Shown: positions 8,144-17,408, counted from the first letter of the stretch. The stretch: DNA of 64,000 nucleotides from Stenotrophomonas sepilia (GCF_003244875.1 NZ_LXXZ01000059.1:1-64000); one strand, 5' to 3'. Notes: generated from the sequence alone by a model not told the origin. Translations and numbers: made by a program.

Positions 8144-8782
8144 ATGTGGCGTCGCAATGGTCTGTCGATCGTGCTCTTCGGCCTGATGGTGCTCTTTCTG
8201 GTGGGACAGGCTCTGACCGGTTGGCAGGTCCACAATGAAGAGCTGAACCAGCACGGCGTGGCGGCCATTGGCTTCTGGGACTACTTGGCCAGCGGGCACT
8301 TCAGCAGTGCCACGTTTGAGAACTGGGAAAGCGAGTTCCTCCAGATGGGCATGTATGTGCTGCTCACCGTCCGGCTGCGTCAAGCCGGCTCTGCTGAGTC
8401 GCGCCCCCTCGACCCAGCAGAAGAAGAGCCCCGTGTAGAATCAGGGCCGGTCCCTTGGCCGGTGCGCAAGGGGGGCGTCTGGAAGAGCCTCTACGGCCAC
8501 TCTTTGGCCATTGTTTTCTTTCTCCTGTTCTTCCTCTCCTTCTCGCTCCATGCAGTGGGAAGTTGGAGAGCCAAGTCTCAGGAAAATCGACTGGACGGGT
8601 TGCTGCCCCCATCGTTTACCGATCACCTCTTCAGCAGCGACTTTTGGTTTGAGTCCATGCAGAACTGGCAAAGCGAGTTTCTAGCGGTCTTGGCGCTGGT
8701 TGTGCTGACCATCTTCCTGCGGCAGAAGGATTCGCCACAATCCAAGGCGGTGGAAGCGCCGCATTCACAGACGGGGGACTGA
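8144..8782 (+). CDS. DUF6766-type membrane protein
   Basis: A 212-residue inner-membrane protein with an internal duplication. The first half has a transmembrane segment (about 6-26) and the phrase TFENWESEFLQMG. The second half has a segment at about 122-142 and the matching FESMQNWQSEFLAVL, each followed by another hydrophobic helix. This NW-SEF repeat is what I know from DUF6766 proteins, small stress-linked membrane proteins of unknown function. GGAGCAGGAA lies just before the ATG. It lies 47 bases after the DUF892 gene and 1 base before the isochorismatase gene. Confidence 0.75.
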   Translation: MWRRNGLSIVLFGLMVLFLVGQALTGWQVHNEELNQHGVAAIGFWDYLASGHFSSATFENWESEFLQMGMYVLLTVRLRQAGSAESRPLDPAEEEPRVESGPVPWPVRKGGVWKSLYGHSLAIVFFLLFFLSFSLHAVGSWRAKSQENRLDGLLPPSFTDHLFSSDFWFESMQNWQSEFLAVLALVVLTIFLRQKDSPQSKAVEAPHSQTGD

Positions 8783-8783
8783 G

Positions 8784-9374
8784 GTGCGCACGCCCGCCCT
8801 CCTGATCATCGACCTGTTCAGCAAGTTCGACTTTCCCGATGGGCAGCAACTCGCACCGCTGGCCCTCCGGGCCGCGAAAAAAGCCGGTCAGATTCGAACG
8901 GCGTTTGACGAAAGGGGCTGGCCCGTCATCTATGCCAACGACAACTTTGGCGACTGGAAGTGCGGCTTTCACCAGCTGGCGGAGGTGTGTCGCCATGAGG
9001 GCGGTCCGGCCGGTGACATTGCCCGACTCCTTTTCCCTGGCCCGGATCATTACACGGTGCTCAAGCCGAAGCACTCGGCGTTCCTGGCGACCCCGCTGGC
9101 CGTGCTTCTCGCAAAGCTGGACGTTCGCACCCTGGTGCTTGTAGGCATGGCCTTGGATTCCTGTATTCACGCCACCGCTATCGACGCACACTCGCGGGAG
9201 TTCTCTACCGTTGTCATCTCCGACGCCACGGCGTGCCTGCCAAAGCGCCGGTCCGCCGCGCTGACGCTGCTGCGATCCACCGGGAGCGTCCAAGTGCGCA
9301 CGACCGGAGCGCTGCTTCAGTCAATCGAGAGCGGCCCTCGCCGTTCAGCGATTGATCCTATTGGACGGAAATAG
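8784..9374 (+). CDS. Isochorismatase-like cysteine hydrolase
   Basis: A 196-residue protein starting at GTG 8784, whose GAGG site overlaps the stop of the gene before it, so the two are translationally coupled. It has the family triad positions: D in LLIIDLFSKF, K in VLKPKHSAF, and C in GMALDSCIHATAID. Members hydrolyse amides or vinyl ethers, such as nicotinamide, isochorismate or carbamates. Substrate cannot be told here; there are no siderophore or NAD-salvage genes nearby. It is probably cytosolic. Confidence 0.85.
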   Translation: MRTPALLIIDLFSKFDFPDGQQLAPLALRAAKKAGQIRTAFDERGWPVIYANDNFGDWKCGFHQLAEVCRHEGGPAGDIARLLFPGPDHYTVLKPKHSAFLATPLAVLLAKLDVRTLVLVGMALDSCIHATAIDAHSREFSTVVISDATACLPKRRSAALTLLRSTGSVQVRTTGALLQSIESGPRRSAIDPIGRK

Positions 9375-9403
9375 AGACATTCTTGAGCCCTTCGGGGCCT
9401 GCG

Positions 9404-10333
9404 TTAGGGGAGCAAGCCAAGCAAAGATCGGTGTGCGGCCACGCCCGCCAAGGCTCCCTCCCCCACCGCCAGGGCGATGTTCCCTGCAAACCGGGCTGCA
9501 TCGCCGCACGCGAACACCCCTGGGATGGTGGATTGCTTGGCCGAATCGGTCGTGATGCATCCCGCGTCCTCGGTTGCGCAACCCAAGCATTTGGCCAAGC
9601 CGGAGGCCAACGTGGTTTCCGGGTGGACGAACAAGGCTTCCACTTCGCGGGAGCTGCCGTCTGCGAGAGTCAAGGACGCTTTGCCGGTCATGCCAACCAG
9701 GGCCTCCTTCTCCAGGGTCGCACCGATGCCCCTCAGCTGCAGAGAAAGCTCTTCCACCTCCGACGCAGAAAGCGCGCCGTCGTGGAACGCCGTGATCTGT
9801 CCCCACTGAGAAAGCGCCCTGACTTGATCCATCGCTTCGGATCTGGACGCAATAAGCACGCCGATGGCTGTTCCGCAGATTTCATAGCCGTGGCAGTAGG
9901 GGCAATGGAGGACGGTTTTTCCCCATCGCTCCGCGAGCCCCGGGACGTCGGGCAACCGATCCTCCACGCCGTGCGCAAGTATCAGTCGCTGGGCGTAGTA
10001 GTAATCGCCGGATACACAATCGACACGGAACCCGGCCTCCAGTGAACCGGCGGCGTCGGTGGCCTCATCGGTCACCCATTGCACTCCCTCGTAGGCCAGC
10101 AACTGCCGGCGGCCGGTCTCAAGCAAGGCTGCGGGGCTCGCCCCATCCCACCCCAAACACCCGTGCGCCTTCCCAGCGCGTTGGTTGCGGGGCTGCCCGT
10201 GGTCTATCACCAACACCGTGCGGCAAGCGCGCGCCAACTGCAAGGCAGCCGACATGCCCGCATAGCTTCCGCCGATCACGATGGCGTCGAAGGCAGGCAG
10301 GTCCTGCGAGGTTGGCGGGCTTGGACTGGTCAT
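9404..10333 (-). CDS. Thioredoxin-reductase-like FAD/NAD(P) oxidoreductase
   Basis: A 309-residue flavoprotein. The N-terminal FAD-binding glycine motif is VIGGSYAGMSAAL (about 18-30). CPYCHGYE (about 140-147) supplies a redox CxxC. A second nucleotide-binding region follows, and the C-terminal FAD motif is FACGDAARF. The layout is that of TrxB-like disulfide oxidoreductases of about 300 residues. A matching thioredoxin gene is not adjacent, so the partner is unknown. The start has only a weak ribosome site. The gene converges with the isochorismatase gene and follows DUF488 on the same strand after 66 bases. Confidence 0.85.
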   Translation of the reverse strand: MTSPSPPTSQDLPAFDAIVIGGSYAGMSAALQLARACRTVLVIDHGQPRNQRAGKAHGCLGWDGASPAALLETGRRQLLAYEGVQWVTDEATDAAGSLEAGFRVDCVSGDYYYAQRLILAHGVEDRLPDVPGLAERWGKTVLHCPYCHGYEICGTAIGVLIASRSEAMDQVRALSQWGQITAFHDGALSASEVEELSLQLRGIGATLEKEALVGMTGKASLTLADGSSREVEALFVHPETTLASGLAKCLGCATEDAGCITTDSAKQSTIPGVFACGDAARFAGNIALAVGEGALAGVAAHRSLLGLLP

Positions 10334-10399
10334 CTTCGCTTGCTCGATGGGGGAAATGCGCCGGGCGGTCGCGACACTCGTTCGCCCGAACTGGTTGGT

Positions 10400-10969
10400 T
10401 CAGAACAGCTCGGTCTGGGCCGGTGGGTAGACAAGCGCTGGCCCGGCGGCCTGCGCCATCGGGTTCAGCGGATGCGGCTTGGGTTCGGCGTGGGACACGA
10501 TGTGCAACACCTCATGGCCCCGGTGCATCAGCAGGTCGGAGATGAGACGTCGGTGGCAGCGCCACCAGGGTGCCTCCGCGCACATCAGCGCGGTCCGATG
10601 TTTGCCCCCCAGTGCAAGCACCTTCGATAGCCCGCCGGCGAACTCGGCGGTCGCCATGTGATCTGCGTAGCCCTGAAACGCGGCGTTGTCCCACGCACCA
10701 TTGGGCGAATCCGGCTGCACCTTGCGCCGCCCGCCCAGTTCAGGAATCCAGAGATACTCCACGCCGTGCGCTGGCAACGTTTCAGCCATCTGCTCGGACG
10801 AAAACCAAGGGTAACGACGCGATCCTGGGAAGCGACGCACGTCCGCGATCGCCGAGATGCCTTGTGCGGACAGCAGTTGTAAGAACTCGTCCCAAGGTCG
10901 AGTGGAATGCCCGATGGTCCAGACGGTCACCGGGGTCGGAGCGGGAGCATCGCATTGCATGAGGCTCAT
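10400..10969 (-). CDS. DUF488 family protein
   Basis: A 189-residue protein with the DUF488 hallmarks: WTIGHSTRPWDEFLQLL near the N-terminus, then IADVRRFPGSRRYPWF, and CAEAPWWRCHRRLI towards the end. The conserved R, C and CH residues hint at an enzymatic or nucleic-acid role, but the family is uncharacterised. It sits upstream of the thioredoxin-reductase-like gene and downstream of ligD on the same strand. Confidence 0.85.
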   Translation of the reverse strand: MSLMQCDAPAPTPVTVWTIGHSTRPWDEFLQLLSAQGISAIADVRRFPGSRRYPWFSSEQMAETLPAHGVEYLWIPELGGRRKVQPDSPNGAWDNAAFQGYADHMATAEFAGGLSKVLALGGKHRTALMCAEAPWWRCHRRLISDLLMHRGHEVLHIVSHAEPKPHPLNPMAQAAGPALVYPPAQTELF

Positions 10970-11075
10970 TGGACAGGAGCCGGCATCAAGCCCGCGTGCT
11001 CATCACGTGCTCGGCAGCTGCCAACGACGCTCGCGTCTGCCCGTCTAGGCTCGGACACGACCGCGGGGATAGCGG

Positions 11076-13622
11076 TTAGTCGTTTCGGGCCCATTTCGAC
11101 AAGTTCTGCTTCAACGCATCGATGCCGTCCCAGGGATCCTTGCGGCGACGTTTCAGCTTGCCCGGCACGTCCTTGATCGTGAACGCGTCAGCCCGTTTGA
11201 GGTTTGGCAGCTCGCTCCACGCCAGAGGCATCGCGACAGGCGCGCCCGGTCTACCCCGCAGGGAATACGACGCCACTGCGGTGGCACCTCGACCGTTACG
11301 CAGGTAGTCGACAAAGATCCGCTTGTTTCGAAGGGCTTTGGTGGCGGTGGCCAGGAAGCGCTGCGGTTCGGACTGCGCCAACGCGTCGGCGAAGCCTTTG
11401 GCGAAGCGCTTGGTCAGGTCCCAGTCGCACCCGGGATTCAAGGGCACCACGACATGAAGGCCCTTGCCTCCGGATACCCGCAGGAAGGACTCCAGCTCTA
11501 GTTGGGCCAGAAGCTTCCGGATATCAGTGGCAGCCTTTTTTACCTCCGCGAAAGGCACATCTGGGCCGGGGTCTAGATCGAATACCACCCGGTCGGCACG
11601 GTCAGGCTCCTCCGCGTGGCTTCCCCACGGATGGAACTCCAGGGCATTGAACTGGACCAGCTCCAGCAAGCTGGCCGCGTCGCGCACTACGAGGTAGTGG
11701 GCGTTGATGCCGCTGTCCTCCTTCAGCTTGACCGAGTCCACCAGCTCCAGCCCGGCGGTGTGGTGCTTTTGGAAGAAGCAAGGCTTGCCAGTGCCGGCGG
11801 GACAGCGAATGATCGACAAGGGCCGGTTGATCACCTCGGGCAGCAGGTGATCCATCACTGCCGAGTAGTAATCCCAAACGTCTTGCTTCGTATAGCCGTC
11901 GCCAGGGAAAAGGACCTTGCTCGGGGAGGACAGTTTGGGGGGCACGCGTTCGACTTGAGGCGTTGCGGCGGTCTTGCGGGCAGAAGACGCCGCCGATGCC
12001 CGTTTGCCACGGGCCGGTTTCGCCGGGGCGGCGCGATCCGAATCCGCCAAATCATTCACTTCCTTGTCGGCCCGCACGGCTTTCAAGGAGGCTTGGCGCA
12101 GCAGTTGCTGCCCCCCGATGCCGCGATAGAACACCTCCACCACGAAGCGCGGCTCGAACCACGTGGCAGAGCGAAGATCTGTGTCCTCGGTGGGCACGTA
12201 GGCCGTCGGCTTCTTGCCTCCCCCTTGGATCCTCTTGCTCACGTCCTTGATCAAGGCGTCGGAGAACCCGGTGCCCACCCGGCCCACGTAGAGCCAACCG
12301 TGTTTGGCGTCGGGCTTGGCCAGTAAAAGCGAGCCAAAGCCGCTGCGGCTGCCCTTGGGGGCCGTGTAGCCCACCACTGCGAACTCATCGCTGGCAAGCT
12401 GCTTGGTCTTGCGCCAGTCGTCGCTGCGGCCGGGGTGGTAGCCGCGATCGGCGCGCTTGGAAATGATGCCCTCGAAGTGCTGTTCGCCAGCCAGGCGGTA
12501 GGCTTCGTTGCCTTCGCCTTGAACGTGAGAGCTGAAGGCCAAATGGCCGGCTTGGCCTTCCAGCAGCTCCTGCAGGAGCGCCTTGCGCTCTAGCAGAGGT
12601 GCTGCGGCCACGTCCACGCCATCGATGTGCAGCAGGTCGAAGAGCGCGTAGGCCAGCGCGCCTTGCCGCTCCCCGGACAATGTCGCCTGGAGCAGGTTGA
12701 AGTCCTCCTTGGTGCCCGATCCGGCGATGAGCTCGCCATCCAAGGCAGCAGAGGTAAGGCCCAACGCCGCCACGGCGTCGCGTATCTCGGGGATCTTGTC
12801 GGTCCACTCCAACGCGTTGCGGGACCAGAGCCGGACGGCCCCATCGGCGACCGTTGCCAGGATCCGATACCCGTCCCACTTGATCTCATGGACCCATTGG
12901 TCGCCCTGCGGTGGGGCGTCCCCCAGCTTGGCCAACTGGGGCTCGAAGGGGCCGGAAGGCGGAGCCGCCTCTTTCGCTTTGGGGAGGACCAACGCCTTCT
13001 TGGCCCAGTTCTTCCGTCGCGCACGCTTTGCAGGGAGGGCTTTGAGCTTCTTCTTGTCGGCTTTACCGCCGCCGGCTCTCTTGATGTCTGTCGTTGGGGC
13101 CGCCGACACATCGGCGAGCATATCGTCCGCTTCCAGATCGCTCGCATACGCATCGTCGTCCTTGAACAACAGCCACTGCGGCTGACGGGCCGGTTTGCCG
13201 GACCGGACCAAATGCCAGCCGCCTTTGAGCTTGGTGCCGAAAAGCTCGAATCGCAGGTGACCCTTGGCAAGTTGTGCCTCTGGGTCTCCTTGGGTGGCCC
13301 AAACGCCGTGATCAAACTGGGCCACGTGCCCACCGCCGTATTGCCCCTTGGGGATCTCGCCTTCGAAGCTGGCGTAGTCGACGGGATGGTCTTCCACTTC
13401 CACCGCCATTCGTTTGACCTTGGGGTCGTAGCTGGGCCCCTTCGGCACCGCCCAACTCTTCAGGGCGTCGCCGACTTGCAAGCGGAAGTCGTAGTGTCGG
13501 CGGCTGGCGTGGTGGAGCTGCACCACGAAAATGGCGCGCTGCCCTTTTGGCAGCGCTTTGCCGGGTTCGGGCTCCTTGGTCTGGTCAAAGCGGCGCTTAC
13601 GGCGGTATTCGACCAAGGACAT
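11076..13622 (-). CDS. ligD: Multifunctional ATP-dependent DNA ligase LigD (non-homologous end joining)
   Basis: An 848-residue repair enzyme with all three LigD domains in the order phosphoesterase-ligase-polymerase. The 3'-phosphoesterase domain (about 1-190) has HHASRRHYDFRL and the strand/His pattern of the family. A basic linker (about 190-225) follows. The ligase domain (about 225-530) has the nucleotidyl-lysine motif EIKWDGYR. The polymerase domain (about 565-848) has the acidic metal motif VFDLDPGPDVPF and RVSGGKGLHVVVPL. With Ku it repairs double-strand breaks without a template. GAGGAG precedes the ATG. It is the third of a minus-strand set after ku and the DUF3606 gene. Confidence 0.97.
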   Translation of the reverse strand: MSLVEYRRKRRFDQTKEPEPGKALPKGQRAIFVVQLHHASRRHYDFRLQVGDALKSWAVPKGPSYDPKVKRMAVEVEDHPVDYASFEGEIPKGQYGGGHVAQFDHGVWATQGDPEAQLAKGHLRFELFGTKLKGGWHLVRSGKPARQPQWLLFKDDDAYASDLEADDMLADVSAAPTTDIKRAGGGKADKKKLKALPAKRARRKNWAKKALVLPKAKEAAPPSGPFEPQLAKLGDAPPQGDQWVHEIKWDGYRILATVADGAVRLWSRNALEWTDKIPEIRDAVAALGLTSAALDGELIAGSGTKEDFNLLQATLSGERQGALAYALFDLLHIDGVDVAAAPLLERKALLQELLEGQAGHLAFSSHVQGEGNEAYRLAGEQHFEGIISKRADRGYHPGRSDDWRKTKQLASDEFAVVGYTAPKGSRSGFGSLLLAKPDAKHGWLYVGRVGTGFSDALIKDVSKRIQGGGKKPTAYVPTEDTDLRSATWFEPRFVVEVFYRGIGGQQLLRQASLKAVRADKEVNDLADSDRAAPAKPARGKRASAASSARKTAATPQVERVPPKLSSPSKVLFPGDGYTKQDVWDYYSAVMDHLLPEVINRPLSIIRCPAGTGKPCFFQKHHTAGLELVDSVKLKEDSGINAHYLVVRDAASLLELVQFNALEFHPWGSHAEEPDRADRVVFDLDPGPDVPFAEVKKAATDIRKLLAQLELESFLRVSGGKGLHVVVPLNPGCDWDLTKRFAKGFADALAQSEPQRFLATATKALRNKRIFVDYLRNGRGATAVASYSLRGRPGAPVAMPLAWSELPNLKRADAFTIKDVPGKLKRRRKDPWDGIDALKQNLSKWARND

Positions 13623-13634
13623 GACGGCTCCTCG

Positions 13635-13811
13635 TTACTTGCCCAGGTGCTTGCGAACGGCCGCAGCGGTGGGGCCCACGGCTTTGACGGCGGCCCGGAG
13701 CTCGTCGGCGGACACGCCCAGCGCCTTGGTCCAATACTGGAGCTCGTAGTCTTCGTTGACGTTGATGCGGTCGCGGTCCGGGCTGCCGGTGTTCTTCTTG
13801 TCGTCGCTCAT
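13635..13811 (-). CDS. DUF3606 small protein between ku and ligD
   Basis: A 58-residue protein, preceded by a strong AAGGAGAATCCC site. It reads DKKNTGSPDRDRINVNEDYE near the start and WTKALGVSADELRAAVKAVG in the second half, the DUF3606 pattern (an RINV start, then L-V--EEL--AV--VG). These proteins are common in soil and plant-associated bacteria and often accompany stress genes; function unknown. The position, 12 bases before ligD and 18 after ku, suggests co-expression with the end-joining pair. Confidence 0.85.
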   Translation of the reverse strand: MSDDKKNTGSPDRDRINVNEDYELQYWTKALGVSADELRAAVKAVGPTAAAVRKHLGK

Positions 13812-13829
13812 GGGATTCTCCTTGGGTGA

Positions 13830-14774
13830 TCAGGCGCTCTTTCGAGCCTTCCTGGCGGGGGACTTCTTTGCGGCTTTCTTTGCTGGGGCCTTCTTAACGG
13901 CGGCCTTCTTGGCAGGCTTGCTGTCTTTGGTGGAGGGCTTGGAGGCGGTCTTCACCGGCGTTGCCTTCGCCGGGGTGCGCTTGTTGGTCTCCAAGCTCTT
14001 TTGGAGCAAGGCCATAAAATCCACCACGTTGGTCGCCGAGTCCTCGCGGTGCTCCGGTTCCTCAAACGTCGTCGTGGCACCGGCCTGCTTGACCCGCTTC
14101 TTGATGATGTCGGACAGGCGCTCGCGGAACTCGTCCTGGTAGCTGTCCGGCTCCCAGTCAGAGGTCATGCTCTCAATCAGCTGCTTGGCCATTTCGAGCT
14201 CTTTGGGCGCAACCCGGTAGTCCGACGCCCCACCCTGCGGCAGTTTGTATTCGTCCGGAGCCACCAACTCCTGCGGGTAGCGAAGCAGGATCATGATCAA
14301 CGCATCGCCTTCGGGCATCACCGCGCAAATGTATTCGCGCGTGCGGATGACCACCCTGGCGATGCCCACCTTGCCGGTTTCCTTCAGGGTCTCTCGGAGC
14401 AGGACATAGCCTTTTTCGGCCTTCTTGCCGGGCACCAAAATGTAGGGTTTTTCGAAGAACCTCAGCCCGATGCTCTCGGCGTCGACAAACGCCTCCACGT
14501 CGATGGATTCGTGCGTCTCGGGGGCGGCCGCGGCGATGTCTTCTTTCTCTATGACGACGTAGCTGCCCTTGTCGTATTCGAAGGCTTTGACGATGTCCTT
14601 CCAAGGCACTTCTTCGCCGGTTTCGGCGTTGACCCGCTCGTAGCGAATGGGCTTTTTGTTTCGTGCGTCCAACATGCGAAAGCTCAGATCCATGCGACGC
14701 TCGCCGGACATGAGGGACACAGGAACGTTGAGCAGCCCGAAGGACAACGAACCACTCCAGATGGGCCTGGGCAT
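13830..14774 (-). CDS. ku: Ku protein for bacterial end joining
   Basis: A 314-residue DNA-end-binding protein that forms a ring-shaped dimer and recruits LigD. The start MPRPIWSGSLSFGLLNVPV is the canonical Ku opening, so I chose ATG 14774 (GGAGGC upstream) over an ATG five codons earlier. The Ku core runs to about residue 260. The last ~55 residues are almost only K, A, P, S and T, a histone-H1-like basic tail. Such extended C-termini in bacterial Ku increase DNA binding and threading; here that is inference. Confidence 0.96.
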   Translation of the reverse strand: MPRPIWSGSLSFGLLNVPVSLMSGERRMDLSFRMLDARNKKPIRYERVNAETGEEVPWKDIVKAFEYDKGSYVVIEKEDIAAAAPETHESIDVEAFVDAESIGLRFFEKPYILVPGKKAEKGYVLLRETLKETGKVGIARVVIRTREYICAVMPEGDALIMILLRYPQELVAPDEYKLPQGGASDYRVAPKELEMAKQLIESMTSDWEPDSYQDEFRERLSDIIKKRVKQAGATTTFEEPEHREDSATNVVDFMALLQKSLETNKRTPAKATPVKTASKPSTKDSKPAKKAAVKKAPAKKAAKKSPARKARKSA

Positions 14775-14858
14775 GCCAGCCGCCTCCAATCCTAGGGCCT
14801 TTCGTTGTAGGCCCGCCCGCGTCGGCCGGGCGTGAACCCGGCCGGCGCGGCGCAGCGG

Positions 14859-15368
14859 TTACTTTTTGGCTTCGACGCCCGGGGTGGCATCGCGCACCAT
14901 GAACTCCTCGGTCACCTCGGGCAGGTGGGCCGCCAGCCAGTCGGCCATCGCCTCTTCCTGCACGAGGATTTCTTCGCAGATCCGGGCCGTTTCTGTATCG
15001 CCCACCGTCTTCGCTGCGGCGATCAGGGCCGTGTAGGAGGCGATCTCGAAATGCTCGAAGACGTAACCGGCCATCGCGCCTTTGACGATCTCGTCGGAGG
15101 CCGTCATGCCGCCGACGGCCTGACCGAAGGCTGCCATCTTGCCCATCACGTCCTTGAGGGTCGACGGCGAGCCGCCCAAGCGCTTGATGCACCCTTCCAG
15201 CCGTTCGCGCTGGCCAATGGTTTCCTGAATGTGCTCTTCAATGCGCGCCTTCAGCACTGGGTAGTGCTCGATCCGCGAAGCCTGCCCCTTCAGCATGGTT
15301 TCGGCTTGCTGTTCCATCGCGTGTGCGTCGCGCAGCCAGTCCAACAGGTTCTCTTTGAGCTCTGCCAT
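14859..15368 (-). CDS. Second ferritin-like DUF892 protein
   Basis: A 169-residue helical protein with the DUF892 layout: LLDWLRDAHAMEQQAE in the first helix, IEEHIQETIGQRERLE in the second, and FEHFEIASYTALI plus CEEILVQEEAMADWL in the last two. The E and H residues fit a ferritin-like di-iron site. GAGGAGGACATCC precedes the ATG. It is on the same strand as ku and ligD and lies 84 bases upstream of ku, so it may belong to the same stress regulon. It is clearly a paralogue of the 7575-8096 protein rather than a copy. Confidence 0.85.
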   Translation of the reverse strand: MAELKENLLDWLRDAHAMEQQAETMLKGQASRIEHYPVLKARIEEHIQETIGQRERLEGCIKRLGGSPSTLKDVMGKMAAFGQAVGGMTASDEIVKGAMAGYVFEHFEIASYTALIAAAKTVGDTETARICEEILVQEEAMADWLAAHLPEVTEEFMVRDATPGVEAKK

Positions 15369-15594
15369 GGATGTCCTCCTCTCGTGTCGGGCGAAGCCTT
15401 ACCGTATCGAGGCTGGGATGCGGATCAAGCGATCCCCGAGTGAAGGCTTGGCGAACGCCGGAGCGTCCGAGACCGGCGATGTGTGGGCCTGGCGATCGAT
15501 GGCCTTCGTGGTGAACGGCGCGCATGCAACGCATTCGCAGCCCATTGACCGCTCCCGCCCGATGCTGAACGCTCCTCAGCGCCAGGCCATCCTC

Positions 15595-17364
15595 ATGACC
15601 CGTTCCGCGCTTTTGCTCGTCTTCTTGGCCCCCTCCCTCGCCTTGGCTCAGCAGGGGGACGGAACCGACGTCCAAGCCAACGTCCATACGTTCAAACCCG
15701 CCAAGGTAGATGCGACGCCCGAGCGCGTTCAGGCCCTGAAGGTGCCCAGCGGCTTCCAAGTGCGTCCCCTTGCGCAAGGCCTTCAGAATCCCCGGATCAT
15801 CGCCGTGGCACCAGACGGGCGGATTTATGTCTCACGTCGAGATCAAGGCGACGTGCTGTTGCTGGAGGATGCCAATGAAGACGGAGCCTTGGACGCCGAA
15901 CCGAAGGTGGTCTTCTCACGTCCAGGAGCGCACGGGCTGGCCATCGCCAACGGGCAGCTGTATGTCGCCACGGCCAACGACGTGTATCGCGCCCCCATAC
16001 ACCCGGACGGGACGTTGGGTCCAGAGGAACGGATCATCAACGACCTGCCCGATGGCGGTCAGCACCCCAACCGCACGCTGGCCTTTGGCCCTGATGAGAT
16101 GCTCTACATCAGCGTGGGCTCGTCCTGTAACGCGTGCAACGAGACCAATCCCGAGCATGCGGCGCTGCTGAGGTCCTCGCCGGATGGCAAGAACCGGTCC
16201 ATCTTTGCCAGCGGCCTGCGGAACACCATCGGCTTTGCTTGGGACCCCAAAACGGGGGAGCTGTGGGGGATGGATCACGGCATCGACTACTTGGGCAATG
16301 ACGAACAGCCCGAGGAGCTCAACCGCATTCAGAAGGGAAAGAAGTATGGTTGGCCTCACATCTGGGGCAAGGACGGGGTGAATCCCCAGAGCACGCCGCC
16401 AGGGCAGATCAGCAAACAGCAATGGGCGGCGACCAGCGAGCCCATGGTGCTCGGCTACACAGCCCACGCGGCCCCCATGCAGATGCTGTTCTACACCGGC
16501 CAGCAGTTTCCGGCGGCTTACCGGGGGGACGCCTTCGTGACGATGCGCGGTTCCTGGAACCGCAAGCCAGCGTCGGGCTACGAGGTGGTGCGGGTTCGTT
16601 TCAACGCCGGCAAGCCGGTCGGGCTTGAGCCCTTCCTGACCGGCTTCCTGGTCGACAATGGCCAGGCACACATTGCACGCCCGGTGGGATTGGCAATGAC
16701 GAAGGGCGGTGCCCTGTTGGTCGGCGACGACGCCAATGGCGTCATCTATCGGGTGACTTACGGCCAGGGCCAAGCGTCCGCCTCCCCCGCTGCTGCGGTG
16801 CCCAGCGGTCCCTTAATGGCCCAAGTCAATCAGGGGTCTGGAGTGCCGTTGGCCAAGGATCGGATCGGCAAGGCCGCCGCGTTCGAGTTCCGCTCCCCGT
16901 CGTTCGCCTCGGGCCAAGCGTTGCCTCCCCGCTTCAGCGCGTATCACGACGATGCATCGCCCGCTCTTTCGTGGAGCCCGGTGCCTGGTGCCAAGTCTTA
17001 TGCGCTGATCATGGAGGACCCGGACGCGGCCAACGTCAAGCCCTTTGTTCACTGGGTGGCCTACAACATCCCAGCCACCACACAATCACTGCGGGAGGGC
17101 CTGCCCGTCGATCCACGGCTGCTGAAACCGGAGGGAATGCTGCAGGGGGCCAACAGCCGAGGCTCGGTAGGCTACTTTGGCCCTAAACCGCCGGTCGAGG
17201 ATCCACCGCACCATTACCATTTCCAGCTGTTGGCCTTGGACACCGTGCTTGATTTAAAGGCTGGCGCGACGCGGGACGAGGTGCTAAAGGCCGCGAAGGG
17301 CCACATCCTGGGTGTGGGCGAGACCGTGGGCACTTACCAGCAGACCGAGGCCCCGCTGAACTAA
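15595..17364 (+). CDS. Secreted sugar dehydrogenase-like beta-propeller fused to a PEBP domain
   Basis: A 589-residue exported protein. The signal peptide is residues 1-18 (MTRSALLLVFLAPSLALA). The first ~400 residues form a glucose/sorbosone dehydrogenase-type propeller (FGPDEMLYISVGSSC, GMDHGIDYLGNDEQPEELN, KKYGWPHIWG), probably PQQ-dependent or Ca-binding, acting in the periplasm. Residues about 420-589 are a YbhB/YbcL-like PEBP domain (LSWSPVPGAKSYALIMEDPD, FVHWVAYNIP, GYFGPKPP, HHYHFQLLALD). Both halves normally occur as separate proteins. The start is uncertain (ATG 15562 is possible) but the signal peptide favours 15595. Confidence 0.8.
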   Translation: MTRSALLLVFLAPSLALAQQGDGTDVQANVHTFKPAKVDATPERVQALKVPSGFQVRPLAQGLQNPRIIAVAPDGRIYVSRRDQGDVLLLEDANEDGALDAEPKVVFSRPGAHGLAIANGQLYVATANDVYRAPIHPDGTLGPEERIINDLPDGGQHPNRTLAFGPDEMLYISVGSSCNACNETNPEHAALLRSSPDGKNRSIFASGLRNTIGFAWDPKTGELWGMDHGIDYLGNDEQPEELNRIQKGKKYGWPHIWGKDGVNPQSTPPGQISKQQWAATSEPMVLGYTAHAAPMQMLFYTGQQFPAAYRGDAFVTMRGSWNRKPASGYEVVRVRFNAGKPVGLEPFLTGFLVDNGQAHIARPVGLAMTKGGALLVGDDANGVIYRVTYGQGQASASPAAAVPSGPLMAQVNQGSGVPLAKDRIGKAAAFEFRSPSFASGQALPPRFSAYHDDASPALSWSPVPGAKSYALIMEDPDAANVKPFVHWVAYNIPATTQSLREGLPVDPRLLKPEGMLQGANSRGSVGYFGPKPPVEDPPHHYHFQLLALDTVLDLKAGATRDEVLKAAKGHILGVGETVGTYQQTEAPLN

Positions 17365-17384
17365 AAAAGGGACCCGAAGGTCCC
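17363..17384 (-). terminator. Rho-independent terminator of the receiver gene
   Basis: The arms GGGACC (17369-17374) and GGTCCC (17379-17384) enclose CGAA. On the minus strand the hairpin is followed by six T. It ends the minus-strand receiver gene at 17409 and sits between two convergent genes. Confidence 0.75.
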
Positions 17385-17408
17385 GACCGGTGCCCAAGGC
17401 CCGGAAAC

